This document shows positions 1 to 5,921 of a stretch of 6,317 nucleotides of DNA, one piece after another (the stretch's first letter is position 1; every line of letters starts with the position of its first letter). The stretch spans positions 1 through 6,317 of the forward strand of contig DDYQ01000058.1 of assembly GCA_002348005.1 (NCBI GenBank). The letters are read 5' to 3'. This DNA is from Desulfobacteraceae bacterium UBA2230 (GTDB lineage: Bacteria > Desulfobacterota > Desulfobacteria > Desulfobacterales > Desulfosarcinaceae). The notes below the pieces were generated by a model. The model was not told the origin of the DNA, ran no database searches, and was given only the letters and a program-made list of their open reading frames with translations. Made by a program: the position numbers and the translations under genes.

Positions 1-404
1 CTTTCGGCCGGCTCCAAAACGGTCTCCTGGGGCGCTGATGTCTTGGCAGGGGCTGTATCCGTCTCGGGAAGTGCAAACAGCGCATCCGCATTTTTGGCTT
101 CCGGATTGAGCATGCGGTAGATATTCTTGGCCAATACTTCCATGGCTCTGGCCTTGCGTTCCTCGGCGCGGGTGCGGGCCTCATAGGCCTGGGCCATCTG
201 TTTCTGGGTTTCGGCCAGGGTTTCCAGAACATCTTTGATAGCGCTCAGGCGTTCGGTGGATTCCTTGTTGTCGAACTCGCGCTTGCGCCGATCCATCGGG
301 TTGCGCCGCGGTGCGCCCTTGTACTGCGGATCGTTGAAGTGCCGGTTGGAGCGGTCAGGCTGTTTAAGCTTGCCGCTGCGCAGATTGTGTAAAAAATCAT
401 CCAT
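1..404 (-). CDS. Hypothetical charged, probably coiled-coil protein, 3' end cut by window edge
   Basis: An open frame of 134 complete codons runs from an ATG at 404 to the left edge without a stop. The start is supported by AAGGAG nine bases upstream (minus strand, 414-419). The protein begins MDDFLHNLRSGKLKQPDRSN. Residues about 15-48 are very basic and polar (KQPDR, YKGAPRRNPMDRRKREFD). Residues about 49-100 are rich in E, K, A, Q and L and read as a long helix or coiled coil. From about 105 the chain becomes Pro/Ala/Thr-rich (ETDTAPAKTSAPQE), like a linker to a further domain outside the window. No signal peptide or membrane segment is visible, so it is probably cytoplasmic. I recognise no named family; it resembles conserved hypotheticals of Desulfobacterales only by general impression. 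The basic part could bind nucleic acid, which is inference. It lies 388 bp downstream of lysA on the same strand and is probably transcribed separately. Confidence 0.75.
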   Translation of the reverse strand, partial: MDDFLHNLRSGKLKQPDRSNRHFNDPQYKGAPRRNPMDRRKREFDNKESTERLSAIKDVLETLAETQKQMAQAYEARTRAEERKARAMEVLAKNIYRMLNPEAKNADALFALPETDTAPAKTSAPQETVLEPAE

Positions 405-792
405 GTGAATACTCTCCTTTTAGATTTCCATTCAAGCCGATAAGTAACAGGTACCGTTCAACACCAGATCCAATTCCACTATGCTCTTCCGCAGGGGAAA
501 GCGGCCGCTAAAATCCGGCACGACATGCATCGAAAAAAGTCAGGAGAGGAGACTGGGTATGGTTGCAGTCTTTGGCTTTCAAAAAGTGATATCGGTTTTT
601 ATTTCAGGAATACTTTAATGCTTGGATTCTGCGGCAGATGAAACCTTTTCTATCTCACCCCCAGGAAAAGGTCGATCTGGATGCAGGCCATTTTGAGGCA
701 AGCTAATCTTTTTTTTTTGAAACGTCAACCCGCATTCGGCTGACTTTTGAATTTTCCTGCAGCCGGTGAGCACATTCGGTGCGGCCGTTTCA
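405..792. other. 388-bp intergenic region with weak hairpins, a T10 tract and a doubtful small ORF
   Basis: This gap lies between the lysA stop and the start of the left-edge gene, both on the minus strand, so it should hold the end of the lysA transcript and the promoter of the next gene. I see no sigma70 promoter good enough to call. Features present are a run of ten T at 709-718 (ten A on the minus strand), a hairpin at 724-744 listed separately, and a 6-bp inverted repeat AGACTG/CAGTCT (550-555 and 566-571). There is also a minus-strand ORF of 32 codons (432-530, beginning MHVVPDFSGRFPLRKS) with no Shine-Dalgarno sequence and in-frame stops shortly upstream. That ORF may be chance, or the tail of a decayed gene. 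Confidence 0.6.
724..744 (-). terminator. Weak candidate terminator hairpin downstream of lysA
   Basis: On the minus strand GTCAGCC and GGTTGAC pair over seven positions (one G-U) around a 7-base loop, about 50 bases after the lysA stop. Beyond one mismatch the stem can extend by three A-U pairs. Only GTTTC follows on the minus strand, so the classic U tract is missing. On the plus strand TTTTGAATTTT follows, but the stem then has an A-C mismatch. The location suits the end of the lysA transcript; the structure alone is weak. Confidence 0.22.
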
Positions 793-2067
793 TCATTTGT
801 GCATTTCAGCGACGACCGGCCGGATCACCCGCGGGTTGAACGATAGCGTGGCAAAATAATCTTCCAGCGTTTCGGCGCGTCGGATCAGTTCGATCTGTCC
901 GTCCCGGCGTAACAATAATTCCTGTGGTCGCAGTTTGCCGTTGTAGTTGAACCCCATGGCGTGGCCATGTGCGCCCGTGTCCTGAATGATCAGCAGATCG
1001 CCCTCCTCGATGGCCGGCAACTGACGTTGTACGGCGAATTTATCATTGTTTTCGCACAACGATCCCACCACATCGACGGTAGCGGCATCGGTGCGTTTGC
1101 CAAGCACTTCGATGTGATGATAGGCACCATACAGCGCCGGGCGCATGAGCGCGGACATGCAGGCGTCCACGCCGATATAGGTGCGGTAGATGTCCTTGCG
1201 GTTGATCGCTCGAACCACCAGAACCCCGTGCGGTCCGGACATAAACCGGCCGCTTTCCATGAAGACTTGCGGGACATAGCCTTCCCGGGTCTGGAATTCC
1301 TTCAGCAAAGCGGCGGTTTCGCGCCCCAGGGCGGCCACATCGAAGGGTTCATCTTCAGGCCGGTAAGGTATGCCCAGTCCGCCCCCCATGTTGATGAATT
1401 CAAAGCGGATGGACAGTTCCCGGCCAATCCAGGCGATGACTTCCAGCAGCATCTTTACCGTCTCGACCATGTAGATATAATTGCGCTCGTTGGAGGCCAG
1501 CATGGTGTGCAGCCCGAAGCGCCGGGCGCCACGGGCCATTGCGCTGCGGTAAGCCTCCAGCAGCTGGTGGTGGGCTACACCGTATTTTGCTTCTACCGGA
1601 TTGCCGATAATGCTGTTGCCGGCGCGCCGCGGTCCTGGATTATAGCGGAAACAGATCAATTCGGGCATCCGGGGAACTTTAGGCAGCAGATTCATATCAT
1701 CAAGATTGAGGATGCATCCGCCGTCGGCCGCAGCGACCTCGAATTCATCTCGGGTGGTGTTATTGGACGTGAACATGATTTCGTTACCGCGCGCGCCGAT
1801 TTGACGCGCCAGGACCAGTTCGGGGATCGAACTGCAATCGAAGCCGAAACCCATCGCCCGCATAATCGCCAGTATGCGGGGGTTGGGCAGCGCCTTGACG
1901 GCATAGTATTCGCGGAAATCCCTGATCCCCGAAAAGGCCTGCTTGAGTGCTTCGCCCGTGGCATACAGCCCCTGTTCATCATATATGTGGAAGGGAGTTC
2001 CGAATTGGGCCGCGACATCGGCCAGAACGGGATAGAGACGCTCACGAAATGAGGGCGATATGGGCAT
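793..2067 (-). CDS. lysA: Diaminopimelate decarboxylase (PLP, fold type III), variant subfamily
   Basis: This cytoplasmic enzyme decarboxylates meso-diaminopimelate to L-lysine, the last step of lysine synthesis (EC 4.1.1.20). The 424-residue length is normal for the family. The N-terminal part is an alanine-racemase-like barrel, with PLP lysine K58 in YYAVKALPNP, a DCSSIPEL segment (77-84) and the phosphate-binding glycines GGGLGIPY (228-235). The C-terminal part carries ESGR (271-274), CEN at 338-340 where the substrate-binding CES motif is usual, and NYNG (374-377) near the end of the active site. Other motifs also differ from the textbook: HTMLAS replaces HxGS around H187, and GAHGHAM replaces the usual GAYG-type segment at 365-371. 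The ATG at 2067 follows AAGGAG by seven bases. The gene lies 78 bp downstream of dapL on the same strand, which supports the lysine role. A related amino-acid or polyamine decarboxylase of the same fold is less likely, given E271 with C338/E339 and this neighbour. Confidence 0.9.
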   Translation of the reverse strand: MPISPSFRERLYPVLADVAAQFGTPFHIYDEQGLYATGEALKQAFSGIRDFREYYAVKALPNPRILAIMRAMGFGFDCSSIPELVLARQIGARGNEIMFTSNNTTRDEFEVAAADGGCILNLDDMNLLPKVPRMPELICFRYNPGPRRAGNSIIGNPVEAKYGVAHHQLLEAYRSAMARGARRFGLHTMLASNERNYIYMVETVKMLLEVIAWIGRELSIRFEFINMGGGLGIPYRPEDEPFDVAALGRETAALLKEFQTREGYVPQVFMESGRFMSGPHGVLVVRAINRKDIYRTYIGVDACMSALMRPALYGAYHHIEVLGKRTDAATVDVVGSLCENNDKFAVQRQLPAIEEGDLLIIQDTGAHGHAMGFNYNGKLRPQELLLRRDGQIELIRRAETLEDYFATLSFNPRVIRPVVAEMHK

Positions 2068-2091
2068 TGTGTCAACTCCTTGTCTGCTGCA

Positions 2092-2117
2092 CGGGTTATC
2101 GGCGTTCGATCATCCCG
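2092..2117 (-). promoter_or_regulatory. Small RNA hairpin in the dapL-lysA spacer
   Basis: On the minus-strand transcript an outer CGGG/CCCG stem encloses an ATCG/CGAT stem with loop AACGC, separated by a small internal loop. It ends about 25 bases before the lysA ATG and leaves the AAGGAG ribosome-binding site free. It could be an mRNA processing or stability element, or chance. The spacer is far too short for a lysine riboswitch, and no U tract follows, so it is not a terminator. Confidence 0.25.
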
Positions 2118-2145
2118 ATTTATCAGCGTACCGCAGAAGCGCAGG

Positions 2146-3369
2146 CTATTTTAAGACCCCGGCGATCCGCTGCATGGCCTTTTGCACATTTTCAATACTG
2201 TTGAAGGCGCTGATCCGGATATATCCCTGTCCGCATTTGCCAAAGCCCGCCCCCGGCGTACAGACCACGCCGGCCTGGCGGAGCAGGAGGTCAAAAAATT
2301 CCCAGGAATCACGTCGGCCGTCGATCCAGATATAGGGAGAGTTTTCACCCCCCACGCACTCGAATCCCAGGCCGCGGAAGGCATCCCGGATGTAGGATGC
2401 GTTCTTGAGATAATAATCGATCAGTTCGCGGGTCTGTTGTCGGCCGGCGGGGCTGTAGACGGCCTCGGCGGCGCGCTGGACCGGATAGGACACGCTGTTG
2501 AATTTTGTGGTGTGGCGCCGATTCCAGAGCGCATGCACCGGCACGCCCTCGCCGTCGGCTGTGTAGGCAGTACAGCTTTTGGGTACCACCGTGTAGGCGC
2601 AGCGCGTGCCGGTGAATCCGGCTGTTTTGGAAAAACTGCGGAACTCGATGGCCACCTCCCGGGCGCCGGGCACTTCATAGATGGAATGGGGCAGGCGCTC
2701 GTCACGGATGAAGGCTTCGTAAGCAGCATCGAATAGAATCAAGGCTTTGTGCTTTCGAGCGTATTCGACCCATTGCTGTAATTGATCCTGCGCAATGGTG
2801 GCGCCGGTCGGATTGTTGGGGAAACACAGGTAAATCAGGTCGACCGCCTCGCCGGGCAGTTCGGGTACGTAGCCGTTTTCGCGGGTGCAGTCCAGGTAGA
2901 CCAGTCCCTGATAGCGGCCATCCTGAAAAGCGCCGGTGCGGCCGGCCATAACGTTGGTGTCGACATAGACCGGGTAGACCGGATCGGGAACCGCCACCCG
3001 AATATCGGTGGCAAAGATTTCTTGCAGGTTACCGGTATCGCACTTGGCGCCGTCGCTTACGAAGATTTCATCGGCCTCGATCGGGGCGCCGCGTTCCTGA
3101 AAATCGTGGCAGGCGATGGCCGAACGCAGGAAGTCATAGCCCTGCTCCGGCCCGTATCCCCGAAACGTGGCATCCCGGGCCATTTCATCCACTGCCCGGT
3201 GAAAGGCTTCGATACAGGCCGGTGCCAGTGCGCGGGTGACATCGCCGATGCCCAGGCGGATTATTTCACGATCGGGGTGTTGCTGCTGGAACTCCCGTAC
3301 CCGCTTGGCGATGTCGGCAAAGAGATAACTGGTCTGCAGTTTCTGGTAATGGGCGTTGATTCGGATCAT
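2146..3369 (-). CDS. dapL: LL-diaminopimelate aminotransferase
   Basis: This class I/II PLP aminotransferase converts L-tetrahydrodipicolinate plus glutamate to LL-diaminopimelate and 2-oxoglutarate (EC 2.6.1.83). One step thus replaces the acylated DapD/DapC/DapE route. It is cytoplasmic, and 407 residues matches the family. Motifs visible in order are [14 protein letters not shown] (38-51), the DapL-typical [12 protein letters not shown] (105-116), [13 protein letters not shown] (128-140), NNPTG (185-189) with the PLP-contacting asparagine, FDAAYEAF (213-220) with D214 and Y217, [12 protein letters not shown] (245-256) with Schiff-base lysine K248, [19 protein letters not shown] (287-305), and the substrate-carboxylate arginine R385 in YIRIS. 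The ATG at 3369 follows AGGTG by five bases. The gene starts 33 bp after the Lrp-type regulator and is followed by lysA, so the three are probably one transcription unit. All expected catalytic residues are present, and the assignment is firm. Confidence 0.95.
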   Translation of the reverse strand: MIRINAHYQKLQTSYLFADIAKRVREFQQQHPDREIIRLGIGDVTRALAPACIEAFHRAVDEMARDATFRGYGPEQGYDFLRSAIACHDFQERGAPIEADEIFVSDGAKCDTGNLQEIFATDIRVAVPDPVYPVYVDTNVMAGRTGAFQDGRYQGLVYLDCTRENGYVPELPGEAVDLIYLCFPNNPTGATIAQDQLQQWVEYARKHKALILFDAAYEAFIRDERLPHSIYEVPGAREVAIEFRSFSKTAGFTGTRCAYTVVPKSCTAYTADGEGVPVHALWNRRHTTKFNSVSYPVQRAAEAVYSPAGRQQTRELIDYYLKNASYIRDAFRGLGFECVGGENSPYIWIDGRRDSWEFFDLLLRQAGVVCTPGAGFGKCGQGYIRISAFNSIENVQKAMQRIAGVLK

Positions 3370-3402
3370 GTCTTCACCTCGTTTGCGGGTCGGTTCCAGA
3401 CC

Positions 3403-3870
3403 CTATTCGCCGCAATCCAGACCATCGATGGATATGCGGGCCGTTTCTTTAAAAGTGGCCATCACAATATAGGAACGTGTGCCTTGCACGCCCTTTAATC
3501 CGGTAATCCGTTCCCTGATCAGATGATCCAGATCCTGGGGCGCGGATACCCGGACTTTGACCAGGTAGCCGTCCTCGCCGGCGATGTAGTGCACTTCCTG
3601 CACCTCGTACCAGGTAGAAAGTTCTCCGGGCAGCGCATCTCCCGCTTCAGGGTGGACTTTAATGTGAATGAAGCCGACCAGGCTTCGGCGAAACCGCTTC
3701 GGATTAAGACGGACCTCGTAGCCGTCGATGAATCCGAGTTTTTCGAGTTTGCGGATGCGTTCCAGAACCGCCGACGGAACGAGCCCTACCTGTCGGGCCA
3801 CTTCTACATTGGGAATACGGGCCTTGTCCTGCAAAATTCTTAGAATTTTAAGGCTGATTTCGTCTATCAT
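3403..3870 (-). CDS. Lrp/AsnC family transcriptional regulator, probably of the adjacent lysine genes
   Basis: Read from the ATG at 3870, this is a 155-residue protein of normal Lrp/AsnC size. Residues 2-50 (IDEISLKILRILQDKARIPN onward) form the N-terminal winged helix-turn-helix, with recognition helix around VPSAVLERIRKLEKLGFI (31-48). Residues about 63-142 form the RAM effector/oligomerisation domain, including HYIAGEDGYLVKVRV (94-108), the loop region where amino-acid effectors bind in this family. An in-frame ATG nine codons upstream (3897) would add MPDKGGNPV, but it has no Shine-Dalgarno sequence and lies inside a likely promoter -10. The internal ATG (or the GTG just before it) follows a GGGGG run at a usable distance and gives the family's usual MIDEI start. 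The stop is 33 bp before dapL on the same strand, so lysine or diaminopimelate is a plausible effector. That is inference, as is the expected autoregulation. Confidence 0.9.
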   Translation of the reverse strand: MIDEISLKILRILQDKARIPNVEVARQVGLVPSAVLERIRKLEKLGFIDGYEVRLNPKRFRRSLVGFIHIKVHPEAGDALPGELSTWYEVQEVHYIAGEDGYLVKVRVSAPQDLDHLIRERITGLKGVQGTRSYIVMATFKETARISIDGLDCGE

Positions 3871-3894
3871 CACCGGATTGCCCCCTTTATCCGG

Positions 3895-3923
3895 CATATA
3901 TTCATTATAATATGGCTAGTCAA
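3895..3923 (-). promoter_or_regulatory. Putative sigma70 promoter for the regulator-dapL-lysA unit
   Basis: On the minus strand TTGACT (3918-3923, 5 of 6 to consensus) is followed after exactly 17 bp by TATATG (3895-3900, 4 of 6). A perfect TATAAT (3904-3909) lies between them but only 8 bp from TTGACT, so it would need another, poorer -35. Either choice puts transcription start at or past the first possible ATG of the regulator, which favours translation from 3870. Confidence 0.5.
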
Positions 3924-3934
3924 GAACAAAGTTC
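3924..3934. promoter_or_regulatory. Candidate operator half-palindrome abutting the -35
   Basis: GAAC AAA GTTC is a perfect 4-bp inverted repeat with a 3-bp spacer, directly next to the proposed -35 (3918-3923). A regulator bound here would interfere with or contact RNA polymerase. It is short enough to occur by chance. Confidence 0.28.
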
Positions 3935-3941
3935 AGCGATA

Positions 3942-3959
3942 TTGATGTAATTACGTTAA
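3942..3959. promoter_or_regulatory. AT-rich imperfect palindrome, candidate Lrp-type operator
   Basis: An 18-bp palindrome centred on the perfect 8-mer GTAATTAC (3947-3954) pairs at 7 of 9 positions. Its size and AT-rich centre are the kind of site Lrp/AsnC proteins bind. It ends about 19 bp upstream of the proposed -35 of the Lrp-type gene. Autoregulation is typical of this family; binding here is inference. Confidence 0.35.
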
Positions 3960-3963
3960 ATAT

Positions 3964-4230
3964 TCATTTGGCGTTGTCGCCGGGCCCCTCTCGATCGGAA
4001 CCTTTCCCCTGTGAGCATACCTTCCGACATTCGCGCCACAAGTGCAGGCTAAACCCGAAGGTCAGGGCAGCACTGATCAGAATCACCAGGCTGGCAGCGA
4101 AAAACGAGAGAATGAATTCGAAAGGATTCGTAAGTTTGTACACCGACCGCAGCAGTTCGATGCCGAACCACAGGAAAAACAGACCGGCCAGAGTCAAGCC
4201 AATCAATTTCAGTATTCGCAGTATTCGCAT
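3964..4230 (-). CDS. Small two-helix membrane protein of unknown function
   Basis: An 88-residue protein with a basic N-terminus (MRILRILK) and two hydrophobic segments, about 7-27 (LKLIGLTLAGLFFLWFGIEL) and 38-63 (FEFILSFFAASLVILISAAL and following). A hydrophilic tail with basic and acidic residues follows (RECRKVCSQGKGSDREGPGD). The charge pattern suggests both ends face the cytoplasm. The ATG at 4230 follows AAGG by six bases. I recognise no family. It lies upstream of the Lrp-type regulator on the same strand with about 90 bp between, and it is divergent from the PAS-LuxR gene. It is shorter than its neighbours, but the continuous hydrophobic pattern with turns is a real-protein pattern. 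The overlapping plus-strand frames look like shadows. Confidence 0.65.
   Translation of the reverse strand: MRILRILKLIGLTLAGLFFLWFGIELLRSVYKLTNPFEFILSFFAASLVILISAALTFGFSLHLWRECRKVCSQGKGSDREGPGDNAK
4211..4228 (-). repeat. Perfect tandem 9-bp duplication at the start of the small membrane protein
   Basis: AGTATTCGC occurs twice head to tail on the plus strand. Read on the minus strand it encodes Arg-Ile-Leu twice, immediately after the start codon (MRILRIL). It keeps frame and adds a second arginine before the first membrane helix. It is probably a slippage duplication. Confidence 0.7.
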
Positions 4231-4286
4231 GGGCGCCTTGAAGAAAATTCAATATCGGATTAAAGTGCCGTTGTCGCGGTTATCGT

Positions 4287-4316
4287 TTCCATAGCAGATT
4301 CATTGCTTGTATGGAA
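4287..4316. promoter_or_regulatory. Perfect 7-bp inverted repeat in the divergent intergenic region, possible operator
   Basis: TTCCATA (4287-4293) and TATGGAA (4310-4316) are exact reverse complements with a 16-bp spacer, giving about 23 bp between arm centres, close to two helical turns. It lies in the 157-bp region between the divergent membrane-protein and PAS-LuxR genes, 71 bp before the latter's ATG. That geometry suits a dimeric DNA-binding protein acting on one or both promoters. I could not assign either promoter with confidence. Confidence 0.4.
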
Positions 4317-4387
4317 TCCACCCTTCGCCCATACTCGGTTCCGGCTGAAGCGACCCGGCCGACAACGCCTTTATTTCGAAGGACAGC

Positions 4388-5899
4388 ATGCAAGAGCAGC
4401 AAACGGCTGCGCTCCCGGACGAGACGGCAATCCTCAGAGCGCAACTCGGGGCCCATTTGCGACGTGAACGTATCATGGCCGACGTTTGCGCTCAATTCGA
4501 CGCGCTCCTGCCGTTTGAAGAGAGGTTGTCGCAATGTATGGGTATCATTGGTGACGCCTATTCGTGCGACGCAGTTTCGCTCTATGTCATTCACGACCCG
4601 CCCTTGAAAATATCCAGGGCCGCCCAATGGACGGCCCTGGACCGCCGCTCGACCGCCCTGGATGCGCACATCGCTTCGATCCTGTCCAGCCCTTTCGTGG
4701 CCGTGCGACTGGACGCCGATCGGTTCTTCTGCGGCGACGAGGCCCGGCAGGTGTCCGACCGCCGATTGCGGCACACTATGCGGGTATCGAAAACCTCTTC
4801 CGTGGTCCTGCTGAATCACGAGAGTCCGCACGCACCGCGCATTCTGTGCGTGATTCAGGATGCAGCTCCGGCGCGCCGATGGGATCCCGCCGACATCGGT
4901 ATGCTGCTGACGATTATGCGGGTGATCGGCCAGGGTATGAAAGCCGGCATGACCGTCCGACGCCTGGAGGAGGTCGAAAAACTCAACTCTCAAATCGTGG
5001 AGTTGGCACCCACGGCCATCTACAGCATCGATCTGGTCAATCGCCGCTTTATCAGCATCAATGAATCCATGTGTCAGGCTACTGGCTACTCACGCGAAGA
5101 ACTTGCAGCCATGGATCCGGGCGAGCTGTTGACTCCTGAAAGCCGGCAAATTTTTCTCCAGAGGCTCATGGATATGGCCAACGGCCGTTCGGTTTCCAAG
5201 AATATTGAATTCCAACTGCGTACCAAGAGCGGAACGTTGGAATGGGGGCATTTTCATATCCGCCACCTGATTGTGGATGGTCGTGTCAGCGGCGCCAATG
5301 TGGTCGCGCACATCATCACGGAGCAGAAAAGGGCTCAGGAAGAACTGGCCCGATACGGCCGTCAACTGGAGGCGCTGGTGGAAAATCGCACCAGCGAGCT
5401 GACCAGAAGCAACCAGCAGCTGCGCAAGGAAGTCGAGCGGCATACCCAAACGGCGGTCGAACTGCGCAAGCAGTCCGAACGGCTGACGGAGATGAATACG
5501 GCGATGCGCGTTCTCCTGGATAAGCGTAATGAAGAACGGATCCGCACGGAAGAGAATATCCGTCTAACCCTCAAGGAGTTGATCGAGCCTTATCTGCAAC
5601 GGCTCGAAAACAGCGGACTGGGACGCAATCAGCGCCAGTTGATCGATCTGATCCGCCTGAATCTGGAAGAGGTGGTCGGATCTTCGCTGCCCGAAATCTC
5701 CTCGGCGTTTTTATACTTTTCTCCCAGTGAATTGCAGATCGTCAATCTGATTCGTAAGGGCAAGTCGACCAAGGAGATGGCCATCCTGCTGAATATATCT
5801 CCACGTACGGTGGAAGCGTACCGCAATAATGTGCGCAGAAAACTGGGCCTGAAGAATCGCAAGGTCAATTTGCGGACCTTTCTCTCTTCTTTCAAGTAG
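4388..5899 (+). CDS. PAS-domain sensor with LuxR-type DNA-binding domain
   Basis: A 503-residue one-component regulator, probably cytoplasmic, since no signal peptide or membrane helix is visible. Residues about 25-190 look like a degenerate GAF-like sensor (FEERLSQCMGIIGDAYSCDA near its start); this is the least certain domain. Residues about 200-315 are a PAS domain (AIYSIDLVNRRFISINESMC, then ATGYSREELAAMDP, ending in the PAC-like HIITEQKRAQEELARYG). Residues about 315-375 form a coiled coil. Residues about 376-440 (LLDKRNEERIRTEENIRLTL, IEPYLQRLENSGL) are helical, like a dimerisation module. Residues about 443-500 are the LuxR/GerE helix-turn-helix (FSPSELQIVNLIRKGKSTKE, LNISPRTVEAYRNNVRRKLG). 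There is no receiver domain, histidine-kinase ATPase or AAA+ domain, so ligand or redox sensing probably acts directly on DNA binding. The ATG at 4388 follows AAGGA by four bases. Targets are unknown; the divergent membrane-protein gene is one candidate. The sequence does not show which ligand is bound. Confidence 0.88.
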   Translation: MQEQQTAALPDETAILRAQLGAHLRRERIMADVCAQFDALLPFEERLSQCMGIIGDAYSCDAVSLYVIHDPPLKISRAAQWTALDRRSTALDAHIASILSSPFVAVRLDADRFFCGDEARQVSDRRLRHTMRVSKTSSVVLLNHESPHAPRILCVIQDAAPARRWDPADIGMLLTIMRVIGQGMKAGMTVRRLEEVEKLNSQIVELAPTAIYSIDLVNRRFISINESMCQATGYSREELAAMDPGELLTPESRQIFLQRLMDMANGRSVSKNIEFQLRTKSGTLEWGHFHIRHLIVDGRVSGANVVAHIITEQKRAQEELARYGRQLEALVENRTSELTRSNQQLRKEVERHTQTAVELRKQSERLTEMNTAMRVLLDKRNEERIRTEENIRLTLKELIEPYLQRLENSGLGRNQRQLIDLIRLNLEEVVGSSLPEISSAFLYFSPSELQIVNLIRKGKSTKEMAILLNISPRTVEAYRNNVRRKLGLKNRKVNLRTFLSSFK

Positions 5900-5921
5900 C
5901 GTCCCGTCGGCTTAGCTCGAC

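Noticed and set aside
550..571. AGACTG/CAGTCT inverted repeat as a terminator
   Set aside because: Only six pairs with a 10-base loop, and no U tract on the minus strand, where the flanking genes lie.
709..718. T10 tract as a plus-strand terminator tail
   Set aside because: No stable stem precedes it (only a 3-bp GCC/GGC), and no plus-strand gene ends nearby.
961..2052. Plus-strand open frame of 363 codons opposite lysA
   Set aside because: It lies fully antisense to a strongly supported enzyme gene, its translation matches no family pattern, and it reflects GC-rich codon bias on the other strand.
2068..2145. Lysine riboswitch upstream of lysA
   Set aside because: The 78-bp spacer is much shorter than the roughly 170-base lysine aptamer, and no matching structure is seen. 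The region upstream of dapL is shorter still.
2782..3498. Plus-strand open frame of 238 codons opposite dapL and the regulator
   Set aside because: It spans the ends of two clear minus-strand genes and has no ribosome-binding site or domain.
3871..3897. Upstream ATG as start of the Lrp-type regulator
   Set aside because: There is no Shine-Dalgarno sequence, it overlaps a probable promoter -10, and the added residues are not like the family N-terminus.
4280..4993. Minus-strand open frame of 237 codons opposite the PAS-LuxR gene
   Set aside because: It is antisense to the N-terminal part of a well-supported gene and has no recognisable motifs.
5900..5921. Bidirectional terminator between the convergent PAS-LuxR and ABC genes
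   Set aside because: Only a GTCG/CGAC 4-bp stem without a U tract can be formed.
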